Assembly (NCBI GenBank): GCA_030704615.1 | Contig: CM060733.1 | Coordinates: forward strand, 64,668,001 to 64,732,000 | DNA length: 64,000 nucleotides | Reading direction: 5' to 3' | DNA from: Takakia lepidozioides | Taxonomy: Eukaryota > Streptophyta > Takakiopsida > Takakiales > Takakiaceae | Shown here: one piece after another, positions 32,305-42,905 of the stretch | Numbering within the stretch: position 1 is the first letter of the stretch | Layout: every line of letters begins with the position of its first letter | Notes under the pieces: generated by a model | Told to the model about the DNA's origin: nothing | What the model saw: the letters and a program-made list of their open reading frames with translations, nothing else | The model's database searches: none | Made by a program: the position numbers and the translations under genes

Positions 32305-32950
32305 CGTGAGCATGCTCACGTGAGCACAACCCACAGTCATGGGGGTTGTATGTTTTTAAACCGCGGTCATAGGAGTTACATGTTTTGAGGCACGATGCGT
32401 TTACAGAGTACAGAATGATAAACCAGCTGATCTATCTTTCAATTTCGCATTGAGAAATTAAAATTAAATAGTAGTTTCGGGAATGAGAGTTTCAATTTCG
32501 CATTGAGAAATTAAAATTAAGTAGTAGTTTCGGGAGTGAGAGTTTCAATTTCGCATTGAGAAATTAAAATTAAGTAGGAGTTTCGAGAGTGAGAGTTTCA
32601 ATTTCGCATTGAGAAATTAAAATTAAGTAAGAGTTTCGGGAGTAAGACGATAAATTATCCATGGGACGTGACAACCTTTAAGGTTTCTTGGAGTCTCAGC
32701 GCCCTTTTCTCAAGTCAATCATGGAAAGGGCCTAGTATCAGGTGAGCATAACGTGAGGAAGTCCTACGCCTATAGGATAACATGTTTATTATGTATAGGG
32801 GTAACTTGTTTCTTAAGTGTTGCTATGAGGGCCTATGTGAGCAATTAAAAATAGTTTTAGTTTCTCAATTTTCGTTTCGTTGTCGAATATTTTGAAGGCA
32901 TCTTAGGAATATTCGAAATATGCGTTTGTGCTCACGTGAGCATGCTCACG
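32305..32950. mobile_element. Foldback/MITE-like element, 25-bp TIRs
   Basis: Perfect terminal inverted repeats: CGTGAGCATGCTCACGTGAG... at 32305-32329 and its exact complement at 32926-32950. Each contains the palindrome GTGAGCATGCTCAC. The body (646 bp) is A/T rich and includes a 53-bp tandem array; no ORF. The right end abuts a PPR remnant. Family unknown. Confidence 0.7.
32437..32648. repeat. 53-bp tandem array, four copies
   Basis: Unit 'tttcaatttcgcattgagaa...attaaaattaa' then '(a/g)tag(t/g)agtttcgggagtgagag'. Four nearly identical units, inside the MITE-like element. Confidence 0.95.
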
Positions 32951-32959
32951 CACTACCCA

Positions 32960-33357
32960 ACCTCGGACGGCTTGCCATATGTATGAACAAATGATATGGG
33001 AAGGTGTGACACCCAACCGCATTACTTTCATTTATGTTCTCAATGCTTATGCCAGCTCCTAGGAATCCTGGAGAAAGGTACAGAGGTCCATGTTGACATA
33101 GTGGAAGCTGGAGTTGCACCCGATATCCTTCTGGAGACTACTGGCCTTGTCAATATATATGCCAAGTGCGGGAGCTTGAACGATGCCATATAAGTTTTTG
33201 ACAAAATTTCTCAACGAAATGTGGTCTCATGGAGCGTGACGATTGCAGGATATGCCCAGCATGGGTGTGGTACTGAGGCTGTCAAGATGTATGAGCAGAT
33301 GATACGGGAAGGCATAAAGCCCAACAAGGTCACGTTCATTTTCATTCTCAATGCATG
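32960..33357 (+). pseudogene. PPR protein fragment
   Basis: Reads YEQMIWEGVTPNRITFIYVL, LEKGTEVHVDIVEAGVAPDI, LVNIYAKCGSLNDAI, stop, VFDKISQRNVVSWSVTIAGY, AQHGCGTEAVKMYEQMIREG and IKPNKVTFIFILNA, then stop. These are PPR motifs of the P-L-S type found in plant organelle RNA-editing and maturation factors. One frameshift near 33052 and an in-frame TAA at 33190 break it. About three motifs; no N-terminal targeting sequence or E/DYW end. Confidence 0.85.
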
Positions 33358-33660
33358 ATCAACTTTCTTTTGTTCTCAGGAAGAAAAGTCGGTTTCGTGT
33401 TGGTATACTAGGCTTTTGGTAAATCTTATAGCTGCTCAGCTGATTTCCAAATGACATGCCAATAAATGTAATGGGGGGCCTTGACAAGCAAAGAAGACAC
33501 CCAATCAACCTCTGAAAGGCAAAAATATTTGCTGATGGTGTTCACTGGATGAATGAATATGTCGTGCGCATATATATCGCTACACAACTACATCGCTGTC
33601 CAAAACCACACAACATATGTGCACACCAAACACTAGTCTATCACTAGTCCACCACTAGTG
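33358..33660. other. Spacer, no gene seen
   Basis: About 300 bp between the PPR remnant and the CACTAG array; nothing recognised. Confidence 0.4.
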
Positions 33661-33815
33661 CACCACTAGGCTGCCACTAGCCACCACTAGTGCAGCCACT
33701 AGTTCATCACTAGGCTGTCACTAGCCAACACTAGTGCAGCCACTAGTCCACCACTAGGCTGCCACTAGCCACCACTAGTGCAGCCACTAGTTCATCACTA
33801 GGCTGCCACTAGTCC
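33661..33815. repeat. CACTAG minisatellite, 44-bp higher-order unit
   Basis: 'CCACTAG' or 'TCACTAG' recurs every 10-12 bp. A 44-bp unit (ttcatcactaggctgtcact / agccaacactagtgcagcca) repeats about three and a half times. Confidence 0.85.
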
Positions 33816-33820
33816 ACCAC

Positions 33821-33903
33821 AATGATAAGGAAAGGAATGATACAAGCATACAAGCTATCTCAAACTCACACACTTGCACATGAAAACATCACTCATATAT
33901 TAA
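33821..33903 (+). repeat. 83-bp direct repeat, copy 1
   Basis: 'aatgataaggaaaggaatga...cactcatatattaa'. The second copy is at 35913-35995, 2,092 bp away, and ends exactly where the truncated Ty3 integrase begins. Confidence 0.85.
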
Positions 33904-34129
33904 GTCGAGCCAAGTGCACCCCACGCCATGGGGAATCCACACTACGGCGCCATAGCTAGACGCGGTGAGGCTCAACTCGAGAAAGATGAGCCCACCGCGA
34001 TCTGCCGTGAAGATAACAACGCCAAGTGCCCAAACATGTATTGGCCTCTGGATTGACACTTGGGTCAATCCCAAATGTCCAGCTAGCTATTTCCTAGCTA
34101 ACTTCACACTAGTGGTAAAATAACTTAAC

Positions 34130-34380
34130 AGCTGTCTGCAGGCTGGTTTCCCCCATAGTTAAGAATTGGGCTGAAAACTATAAAAGATTACCTGCAGGGG
34201 AGTTTTTTTTTTTTTTTTTTTTTTTTCCACTCCAACTGTTCACGGCCTTCCGTGGCTCTAACCGCCACTACTCCTGACGGCCCGCCCTAGGCGCTCGTTG
34301 GCCACGGGCTGCCCAGTGATACCCCGTGGTACCACTCCCACGAGCCTTCACGGCCCGCCATCCCCACGATCTGGTGATTC
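34130..34380 (+). repeat. Direct duplication, copy 1 of 2
   Basis: Block 'caggctggtttcccccatag...attacctgcaggggag', a T run (24 T at 34203-34226), then 'ctgttcacggccttccgtgg', repeated at 34621-34853 with about 490 bp offset. The second copy lacks about 30 bp ('gacggcccgccctaggcgct' region). No gene. Confidence 0.8.
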
Positions 34381-34620
34381 TCTCACTTGCATGACCATGA
34401 GAGCATCCTGTAGACACTCCTCAAACCATCCTCCACGAGCTCATGAAATTTGGCCTCCAAGGCCCCATGTAAGTCTTCATAGGGTCCGCCAGTGCCTCCT
34501 CTTGTCCATCAGTCATTCCTCATAATGGAACCACCTCAGGAAACCATGTCGTTCACTGAAGGTTCAAAGATGAAGCAAATAAAGGTACATATAGGCCCCA
34601 ACAACATTCTGTCCAAAGGA

Positions 34621-34853
34621 ATTACTTGCAGGCTGGTCTCCCCCATAGTTAAGAATTGGGCTGAAAACCAGAAAAGATTACCTGCAGGGGAGTAAATTTT
34701 TTTCAATTATTTATTATTATTATTACTATTTTTTCACTCTAACTGTTCGCGGCCTTCCGTGGCTCTAACCGCCACTACTCCTCACTGCCCAGTGATACCC
34801 CGTGGTACCACTCCCACGAGCCTTCACGGCCCGCCATCCCCACGATCTGGTCA
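34621..34853 (+). repeat. Direct duplication, copy 2 of 2
   Basis: Second copy of 34130-34380; the T run is replaced by 'ttttttcaattatttattat'. The following 34854-35912 (Cys/Ser/Thr-biased open frames in several phases) has no recognised domain. Confidence 0.8.
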
Positions 34854-35912
34854 CCGTGTCTACTCGTTGTGTCCGCACCACGACTTCCAACGGTCACGGT
34901 CAACCATCACGACCTGGGCTCATGGTATCTCGTGATATCGCCCCAACGGCCCATCACGACCACTATTCCCTACATTCCCTGGAACTCCCAACGAGTTCCC
35001 ATGAGTTCCCGGGGCGTTCCCGAGTTGGGGTTTGCTCCAGCACTTGCTGCCGACGAGCTATGGCTTCTGCGGAGACATCAGCCCCGTTGCCCTGCACTCC
35101 TGAGCTCTCACGGCCCACTAGAAGTGCCTCCAACTCAACAAGCAAGCTATATGTTGCCCAACAAGCTCCATTTTCTTCATGAACCTCACAAAAACAAATA
35201 TGAAAATACACACATTTACAAACTTGGTGCACCTGCACTTCTCATGCATCTCCTTTGGTTCTAGGGCGCCTCATTGCTGCCCTTCCAGCCCCGCTCTTGC
35301 CACTCCAAGAGCCCTTACACTGCTGAGTTTCAGATTGAAACTCCAACTCAGCACATGCTTCACAAGTGCACTGATTTGCACACAAGAGGGACCAACCCCC
35401 TCTTTTCACTCATACCTCTTCATGAGCTTGGAGCTGAAGCTCCCAACGGGCTGCGATGCATCCCCTCGCAGCTCCACCATTCGGCTGCTCCTCATCTACC
35501 CGCAACAACTAGTTTCGGACAAAAATACCTGGAGCTGATCATATCATCTGCAACCTGCAACATGCTAGCTTCCCATGCACAGCCCACATTCCTGCAGCTC
35601 CTTAACTTGGCCTGCAACTGAAGAAGAAGACCACCAGTTCGCCCATTTGTGGCCAACATCTCATCCGCTTCACACTAGAAGCCCAAACTTGGTTGCCATA
35701 GCGTTGAGCTATGCAACGCCACTCTTCAACATAGACTACCCGCCTCTCTATCCATTGCAAACCTGCAACTTGTTCGTCTTTGCACTTTATCCGCTTTGGA
35801 TAGGCTCACGCATGGATCCCTGCACTCTAGGCTGAACCGCTTCTCATGAAAACACAAGTGCTACAAAACAACTCGAACCTGGCACTCACAGACTCGAGCT
35901 GATCTTTCTCGA

Positions 35913-35995
35913 GTGATAAGGAAAAGAATGATACAAGCATACAAGCTCTCTCAAACTCACACACTTGCACATGAAAACATCACTCATATATTAAT
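35913..35995 (+). repeat. 83-bp direct repeat, copy 2
   Basis: See 33821-33903. The join to integrase sequence at 35996 is a clean breakpoint. Confidence 0.85.
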
Positions 35996-38380
35996 TGTTG
36001 TTGTCTCCTTGGTGGGGATGAAATGGCCCATTTTACTGAACCTATCCACCACCACCATGATTGCATCAAATCCTTTTGACAGCGGCATAGCAGTCATGAA
36101 ATCCATCGAGACACTTTCCCAAGACCCCTCTGGAATCGGCAAGGGTTGTAACAGCCCCGCTTGCTTTTTGTACTCGCTTCGGTTTTGTTGGCATGTGGTG
36201 CATGTCTTGACATACTCCTCGGCCTCCTCCCTTAGTTTGGGCTAGAAATACTCTTTCTTCAAGAGTGCCGCGGTGCGCTTGGCTCCGCCGTGGCCCGCAA
36301 GCGGACCATCATGGCATTATCTCAAGAGACTATCTCTGATCCCTCCCTTAGGTACGTAGAGACGTTTTTGCTTATACCGGAGCAGTCCATTTTGCAACTG
36401 AAAGTGTGATTTAACCCCCATCCTTAAGTCCCGCATCACGGACTTCGTCATCTCATCCTTCCGGTAAGCCTTCCGGATCATTCTTTGGAGTGTCGTCTCG
36501 CCCTTGTACACCAATATGAGCTGCTGCTTTCTATTTAAAGCATCGGCCACCACATTGTCCCGTCCCGGTTTGTACTGGATATCCACGTCGAACAGTGCCA
36601 AAGTGTCTTGCCATCTAATTTGTTTTGGGAACAACTTAGGCTGCGTGGCAAAATACTTCACCGTGACATTGTCCGTGAACACCTTCACCGGGTTGGAACC
36701 AATATAGTGGCGCCAAAGCTCAAGGCAATGCTCCACCGCCTTCATTTCTTTCTCGTGCGTAGGCTACCGTCGCTCCACTTCATTCAGTTTCTTATTTTCG
36801 TAAGCCACTGGACGTCCATCCTACATGAGTACACCCCCAATTGCGAAGTCTGACGCATCTATATGGATCTCAAATGGACAGTCGAACTCCGGAATTTTGA
36901 GGACTGGAGCTTCCGCCATCCGCTGCTTCAACTCGGCAAAAGCTTGGCCACAAAAGGTGTTCCATACCCAGACTTTGGATTTACACAGGAGGTCTGACAG
37001 TGGCCCCGCGATCTTGGCGAAATTTCTCACGTACTTCCGGTAATAGGAGGCGAGTCCTAGGAATGATCGCACTCCCGGGACCGAAGTCGGAGGCTCCCAC
37101 TCCAAGATCGCCCTCACCTTTTTGTCATCCATTTTGATCCCATCTTCTGTAATCACATGCCCCAGAAACTCCACTTTTGTGACCCCGAATTCGCACTTTG
37201 GAGCTTTAGCATACAGCTTCCCTTCCCGCAACTTCTGGAACACCCTTTTTAGGTGCTCCAAATGCTCTTCTTTTGTTTTCGAGTATACCAAGATATCGTC
37301 GATGTACACGATCACAAAGTCATCCAACCACTCCTAGAAAAGGCTGTTCATTAGCGTGCTAAAGGTCGCGGATGCGTTGGTGAGCCTAAAAGGCATCACC
37401 AAGAACTCGTACGAACCATATCTTGTCCTGCACGCGGTCTTCTCCTCATCTCCTTCCGCCACTCGAATTTGCTGATAGCCGGAGCGCAAATCGATCCGGT
37501 TGAAATACTTCGCTCCTGCCAACCGATCAAAAAGGTCGTCGATCCTTGGCAAAGGGTACCGGTTTTTTATAGTCACCTTATTCAGAGCCATGTAATCGAC
37601 ACACATCCGTAGCGTCCCATCCTTCTTGTCTGCGAATAGCACCGGGGCTCCATAAGGTGACTTACTCGGCCGGATGTACCCCTTTGACATTAGATCCTTG
37701 AGCTGAGTCTTCAGCTCGACCAACTCTCCGTGGCTCAACCGGTAGGGCGCCTTGGCAGGCGGCTTCGATCCCGGTATCACCTCAATCTTGTAATCAACTC
37801 CCCTTCACGGTGGCAAACCGCTTGGTAAATCCTCCGGCATCACATCCTGGTATTTCTCCAAGATCCCCTTGATCCAATCTGGGCTCGGCTCCCCATTGTC
37901 TTCTCCTTTCACTTGTCTTACGTAAAGCAAAAACTGGGGCTTGAGTGGGTCCTCCACAACCCACTCCCTTGCTGACAGAAGGTTTATTCGCCCTCCCACG
38001 GGTTTGGGCGTTTCCGACACTCGTAAAACTTCGCCACCATTCCCATACGACAGCGTGACTACTCTCTTGCGGCCATCTATGACCGCTCCGAATTTGCTAA
38101 AAAAGATCATCCCCAAAATGAGATCCACTCCATCGATCTCGCAAATGGTGAAGTTCTCACGTCCCTCCCAACTCCCGAGCTGAAGATGAACATCGAACGC
38201 CAACCTCGTCGCCAATTGTGGTTCTCCTTTAGCAGAACGCACCTCAATAGAGGCCCCCACGTCACTTGTCGGGAGTCCCAGCTTCCGTGTCATTGCCGGT
38301 GTCATGAAGGAGTGCGACGCTCCTGTGTCCACCAACAACGACACGTTAGTTCCGGAAATTATCCCACTCATGAACAATAA
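35996..38380 (-). pseudogene. Ty3 retrotransposon pol, 3'-truncated
   Basis: Order on the minus strand: protease with LLVDTGASHSF (near 38330); RT with [35 protein letters not shown] and YIDDILVYSKTKEEHLEHLK (37300-37240); RNase H with EIHIDASDFAIGGVLM and VFTDNVTVKYFATQPKLFPK; integrase H2C2 zinc region (HDGPLAGHGGAKRT, CTTCQQNRSEYKKQAGLL near 36180); then the integrase core start MVVVDRFSKMGHFIPTKE, cut at 35996. In-frame stops lie at 37805-37807, near 37333, 36821 and 36763, and two near 36320-36240. Protease follows gag in the same frame after one TAG. Order PR-RT-RH-INT is established for Ty3. Confidence 0.9.
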
Positions 38381-39601
38381 CTAACTCCCTTTACGCAGGG
38401 CGCCAGTTTCCTGATACAACTCACAAGAGTAGTTGCCTACCTTGCAAGTCTTGGCGACCACCGCTTCCACCAAGCGGCTGATAGAACCTTCCGACAGTTC
38501 TGTGGTCGCCCGAGTCATATTCAATTGTCGGGGTTTTGCGCACTTCTTAGCCATGTGCCCGGGCTCCCCGCAATTAAAGCACACTCCATCGAAGGTCGCC
38601 TTTTGTCCGCCATAAGCCGTCGTACCTGATTTTCTTTTCGGAGCACTGGGTGTTGTTTTGGCATGTGAAGGCCTTCCCTTCAATTTCCACGTGCCATTGT
38701 CGCCGCGCGGCCTATCCCACTTCTTTTCCGGTTGAAATGAGTCACCCTCCCGCCGGGTCTTCTTGTGGTTCAGCTTCGTACGGCCGTGTCTTTCGCCCCT
38801 AGGGACATCCGAGAAACATTCAGCCCTCTCAATTGTCTCGTTCAAAGTCTTAGGTGGCTTCTCCTCCAACTTCCGCCTGGCCCATGGGGCCAGTCTCGCC
38901 ACAAAGTTGAAGACCATTTCTGGTTCTGCCATGTCCGCGACTTCAAGCAACAGCACATTGAAAGCCTGAACATATCCCCGAATGTCATCCATTTGCTTCA
39001 AATTCCTCATCTTGTCCCGGGCGAGCCATGACGCGTTGAGGGACACAAACTGTCTCTTCATCAGTTCCTTGAACCCACTCCAGTTCAAGGTTTTTGGGTT
39101 TGGACCTCGGTTGTGAAGGCGTTTCTGCCACCATTGTTGAGCATAGCCCCTCAAATAGGTGGGAGCCACTTCCACCCGATCCTCGTTACTCAACTTGGCC
39201 GCCCGGAAGTACTGCTCTAGCTCCAAGAGCCAGGTGTTGAGTGCTTTCCGATTTCGGACGCCCTCGAAGGTGTCGGGTTCCTTAGGCTTCACCTTAAACT
39301 TTGCCTTAGTGGAAGTAGCATTAGCCGCCTTCAACACGTCTTTCAATGTCCCGCCAAACTGCGCCAACAACCCTTCCCAAAAAGCTGCTGGCATGGGAGG
39401 CATCTGTTGGTCGGTGGGAGCTCTCAGGAATTCCTCGGGCCCCAACTCCTCAGATTCGTCCCATTCTTGAGCGGCCTCGCTTTCAAAAGCATGCATCGCT
39501 TCCTCAAATGGCTGCTTCGGTGACACGTCGCCCCCATCGGGCTCACCATGATCATCATCTTTTGGGCCGTTCCGCTTTCGCTTTGGCTTGCCCGACCCCA
39601 T
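38381..39601 (-). CDS. Ty3 gag
   Basis: Start ATG at 39601 (MGSGKPKRKRNGPK) just after the primer site, giving about 406 residues to TAG at 38381-38383. Capsid-type region: DTFEGVRNRKALNTWLLELE, YLRGYAQQWWQKRL, LKQMDDIRGYVQAFNVLLLE. One zinc knuckle, CFNCGEPGHMAKKC (CCHC), near 38580-38540. The frame is open throughout. It is the structural protein of the virus-like particle and binds RNA. Gag and pol share one frame here, separated by a single TAG. Confidence 0.85.
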   Translation of the reverse strand: MGSGKPKRKRNGPKDDDHGEPDGGDVSPKQPFEEAMHAFESEAAQEWDESEELGPEEFLRAPTDQQMPPMPAAFWEGLLAQFGGTLKDVLKAANATSTKAKFKVKPKEPDTFEGVRNRKALNTWLLELEQYFRAAKLSNEDRVEVAPTYLRGYAQQWWQKRLHNRGPNPKTLNWSGFKELMKRQFVSLNASWLARDKMRNLKQMDDIRGYVQAFNVLLLEVADMAEPEMVFNFVARLAPWARRKLEEKPPKTLNETIERAECFSDVPRGERHGRTKLNHKKTRREGDSFQPEKKWDRPRGDNGTWKLKGRPSHAKTTPSAPKRKSGTTAYGGQKATFDGVCFNCGEPGHMAKKCAKPRQLNMTRATTELSEGSISRLVEAVVAKTCKVGNYSCELYQETGALRKGS

Positions 39602-39636
39602 GATGAGGCCGATCCCAAGGACGATCGCGTACTGAA

Positions 39637-39654
39637 CTCTAAGCTCTGATACCA
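39637..39654 (-). promoter_or_regulatory. Primer-binding site, iMet tRNA type
   Basis: Minus strand TGGTATCAGAGC followed by TTAGAG, the common plant primer site complementary to initiator methionine tRNA. Two bases from the LTR end. Confidence 0.85.
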
Positions 39655-39656
39655 AG

Positions 39657-40340
39657 TGTCGCACACCTTAGTTCGGCAAGCTCCCCTTCAATTTTAGTTA
39701 CTCGCTTTGATTCGCGCGCCTAACTCCCAAACTGGCCGTCGGGCTTCGGTTGCTCACCGGGACATAACGGTCCCCCTTTACTCCCCCAACAGACCCTCCA
39801 CCAATTTGGGCCTAGTGGAAATTCCCTTTGGTAGATGGCAGTCCGGAATAGCTCCCCACTCTTTGGTCGCTTTCCGGCTCGCTCGCTTACTCGCTAGTTT
39901 TTTGTCACCAACGGGCTTGCACCATTCTCGGGGTTACTACTCCCTATATATACTTCTGTGACTATCCGCGGGGGTTTCACAAATAACCATGTCATTTTAT
40001 GGCGAACCACCATGAAGACCCTCGATTCTCGGTGATGAGTCGCGATGAGTCTTGGCCCACCCACCACGGCCCCATTGGTCTGTGATGAGTCCCAAGACTC
40101 CCCACGACTCCCACCACAAGGTCTCCGCCCCATGGTGAGTCCTATGCCACCCCCACTAAGTCCCACTAAGCTACCACCACCCCCTTGTGGAGCCACCCCC
40201 ACCGCAACCCGGTGTGCGGGGCTCCACCTAGTGAGCGCCTCCGCCTCCTTGAGTGCTTTGGCACTCAATGGTGCTTCAGCCCCCGCATCTATTGTTGCCA
40301 TTGCCCCCACCATAGGGGCAGCCTCTCTCGTGTCCTGACC
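39657..40340 (-). mobile_element. 5' LTR of the Ty3 element
   Basis: The LTR 3' end (..GCGACA) is at 39657 next to the primer site. A TATATATA box on the minus strand at 39945-39952 fits the U3/R border. The upstream limit, about 40340, is set only by where methyltransferase homology starts on the other strand. No 3' LTR in the window. Confidence 0.6.
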
Positions 40341-40344
40341 CCCT

Positions 40345-42200
40345 CCCCTCAAGGCAAAGGGCCGCGACAGACTGGCTCTGCAAAGAAGTTGGCATTTGAG
40401 GGCGAGCCTATACGGCGGTATTCGGCGGTGACGTTTCCGCAGAGGACAAAGCTACAACCCCCAACCATCATCCAATGCGTCAATGAGAGCTTCTTTGACG
40501 CTTTGGCTACCAGGGCGAGGAAGGTGGCACACAACAAGTCTCTGGAGGAGCTAAAGGGGAAAGCCAAGAAGAGGGCTGCCGCTATAGAGCCTAAAGACAC
40601 CCCTGGTTTGGAAGCCATGATGGAATTCTTCACGGCTGTGAGCACGGATTGCAAGAGCACTCGGGGGGGGGGTTGAGATGGAGAGAGTCTACGATATGAT
40701 TCTCCTCTAAAATACCTTGCGACCAAGGATTTGCGATTGTCACTGAGCAGTACTTGTGTGTGAAGTTCGGGCTGGAACAGGTTTACTGAGGATTACTGGA
40801 AAGCCGGGTTTGGGCTGGCGGGGATGCTCCTGGATGACGGTGGATGTATGGTGGTCGTTGCCACAAGAGGGAAGACCACAGAGAATGTTGTGGCAAGGTA
40901 GACACCGAAAGTGTTACGCCGGTCCTCCTCAAAAAATGGTTCTGCATCAATACGCAGGGGTTGCGAACAGAGGGCCAGAGTGTAAGTTATCAATCTATTG
41001 CATTCACTTTATATCATGGTGTATCTAAACTAGACCCTGGAATTGATCCCTCTTTTGTTGGATGTGCAGACATTGGTGTTTGAGGCATATTGTTTTGTGG
41101 AAAGAGGGTCTATGTTCAAATTCCGCAACGACGGTTATCTTGTTGATGCCGCTGTGGACCCTGTTACCTACGATGTCCTCTACAACTATGTGCCCCACTC
41201 CAGTATGCCGAAGGACACAAAGACAGGCAAACCGTGGCGGTACAGCCGGACCCGGAGCCCTGCTTTCATCCAAACCCTCATGGAGACGTGCTCCGATGTC
41301 CAAGGGCGGATTCTTGACCTCACATGCGGCACGGGTAAGCCTTCACGTGCACAGTTTGTCCCCTGGCCCGATTGCAATTATATGCCGCATGCTACTAACC
41401 GCCCGTTTTGTCCCTCAGGTGCTTCAATGTGGGTAGGGACGTTGTCTGACAGGCATGTCTTCACCTTCGAGCTAGATACTGCCCTCCACAACTCCGAACT
41501 TACAGCGGCTGAACGTCTCCCGAAAGAGGAAAAGGCATCCTCGGAGGATGAGGAAGAATCCGAGAAGGAGGTGGGGGAGGTACAAGTTGGGATCGAGGTC
41601 GAAAGCCCCCGGTTTACGAGTGAGTGGTCGCATTGTAAGTCGCATCCTGATTTCGTGAGGCACCTCCCTTTGCTCTCTTATTTCATTGAAAGACCATTTT
41701 TTGCTTCTGCTAGTATTGATATTCTTAAAGTGGATTTGTTCTTACTGCAGGATGCCAAGTACTGCAGGAGGGACGTCTACACCGCAGTTCATGGGCAGGA
41801 GGAACGCGTCTTTTTTTGCCAGGGGGGATTTCATGCCGAGTCTAGAAAGGGACTATATCCTTCCTACTTATGCTGCCCGGCTTGCTTCGGTGTCCATTAG
41901 GAGGTCTTCCGAACCTAGTCGTGTACAACAGATTTTAGACGAGGCAAGCCTCAAGAAAATGAAGATGAGAGAAGAGACAGCAGCTATTAGAGCCCGTCAG
42001 GCTCGTAGATTTGTCTTGGATTATGATGAGGAAATTGGGGGAGAAGAGGCAGAAGATTCCCAGGAGGTGAGGTGGACAGTCCCCCAAGGAAAGGACGGAA
42101 TTTTTGAGAGGCATAGTGGAACTGATGCATCTCAAAGCTGGGAGGATGGGAGGATGAGGGGGATGAGGAGGAAGGTGGGGCAAGTTCCTCGAAGGGTGTA
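40345..42200 (+). pseudogene. Beta-class DNA methyltransferase-like gene, copy 2
   Basis: The fullest copy. N-terminal: QPPTIIQCVNESFFDALATR and AIEPKDTPGLEAMMEFFTAV (40440-40640). A 10-G run (40663-40672) breaks the frame. Then GFAIVTEQYLCVKFGLEQV and EDYWKAGFGLAGMLLDDGG with CMVVVATRGKTTENV (about 40720-40900), where beta-class enzymes place the strand after the catalytic DPP[YW]. The catalytic tetrad itself is not visible. Then VTPVLLKKWFCINTQGLRTE, an intron (GTAAGT...GCAG, ending near 41069), FEAYCFVERGSMFKFRNDGY, RTRSPAFIQTLMETCS, GRILDLTCGTG, an intron at 41335-41419 (GTAAGC...CTCAG), and GASMWVGTLSDRHVFTFELD with an acidic tail. A third intron precedes a last exon ending near 42200 (SLERDYILPTYAARLAS; KMKMREETAAIRARQARRFV). 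Several frame breaks; non-functional as read. Confidence 0.65.
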
Positions 42201-42329
42201 GAAGAGTAGTGCCCATTCCGGCTACGACAGTTAGGACACACTTGTATAGATGTGGCTTGCCACAAAATTTGCAATAAAATGTTGCATTTCATTGCTATGA
42301 CGAGTCCGCTAGTGCCACATTCCAACTTT

Positions 42330-42905
42330 ACATGACCCTATTTACGTGCCTCCTAACCCTATTTCCGTGGACACACAATGGTCCGCTCATGCTTTTTTTT
42401 TTTTTTTTTTCCGCATGAGCACGCTTATGAAATAGCATCACCCATGTCTTGAGGTCTTTGTTCCACTCTCCACCCTGTCTTCCACTGATTACTTTGATGC
42501 TTGATTTCAATGATTTGATCACGCATCCAATCCGTCCGTTGCTCTGTGGCCAGTATGGGGCCGACTGCTCTTGTTTCATCCCGAATCGCTCATATATCTC
42601 TCTATAGGTCATTTGTTCCTCAAAAAATCGGGCAGTTGAGTAATCCGTGTGATCTGCAACTGGTCTGATTTCCACACACTTGGAGCATTGGCCGATTAGA
42701 GCATGACGAGTTCCTTCCCTCGCTCTTGGCACAGATCTCTCCTTGTCCACGACAATCCTGCAGCCCGTATCCTTCTTAGGTATGATTCTTCGTTTCGCAC
42801 AACCAGCTTGCAGGGTTCCTGTCACTTTTTTTGACTCGCACCATGTGCATGTCCTTATTGCTCGCTTGATCTCCGCAGTGCCACTATGCCAGCAGAAACG
42901 ATCAC
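42330..42905 (-). pseudogene. Ty3-type integrase fragment
   Basis: Minus strand: a zinc-type end FCWHSGTAEIKRAIRTCTWC (near 42850), IVVDKERSVPRAREGTRHAL (first Asp), PVADHTDYSTARFF (second Asp region), FGMKQEQSAPYWPQSNGRI (near 42560) and KSLKSSIKVISGRQGGEW. Spacing fits DDE integrase, but the expected Glu after SNG is Gly (GRIGC). 3' to it lies an 18-T run (42393-42410) flanked by the inverted GCTCATGC/GCATGAGC. Confidence 0.7.

Noticed and set aside
39894-40352. 152-residue minus-strand open frame
   Set aside because: It lies inside the Ty3 LTR, has no known domain and crosses the TATA box.
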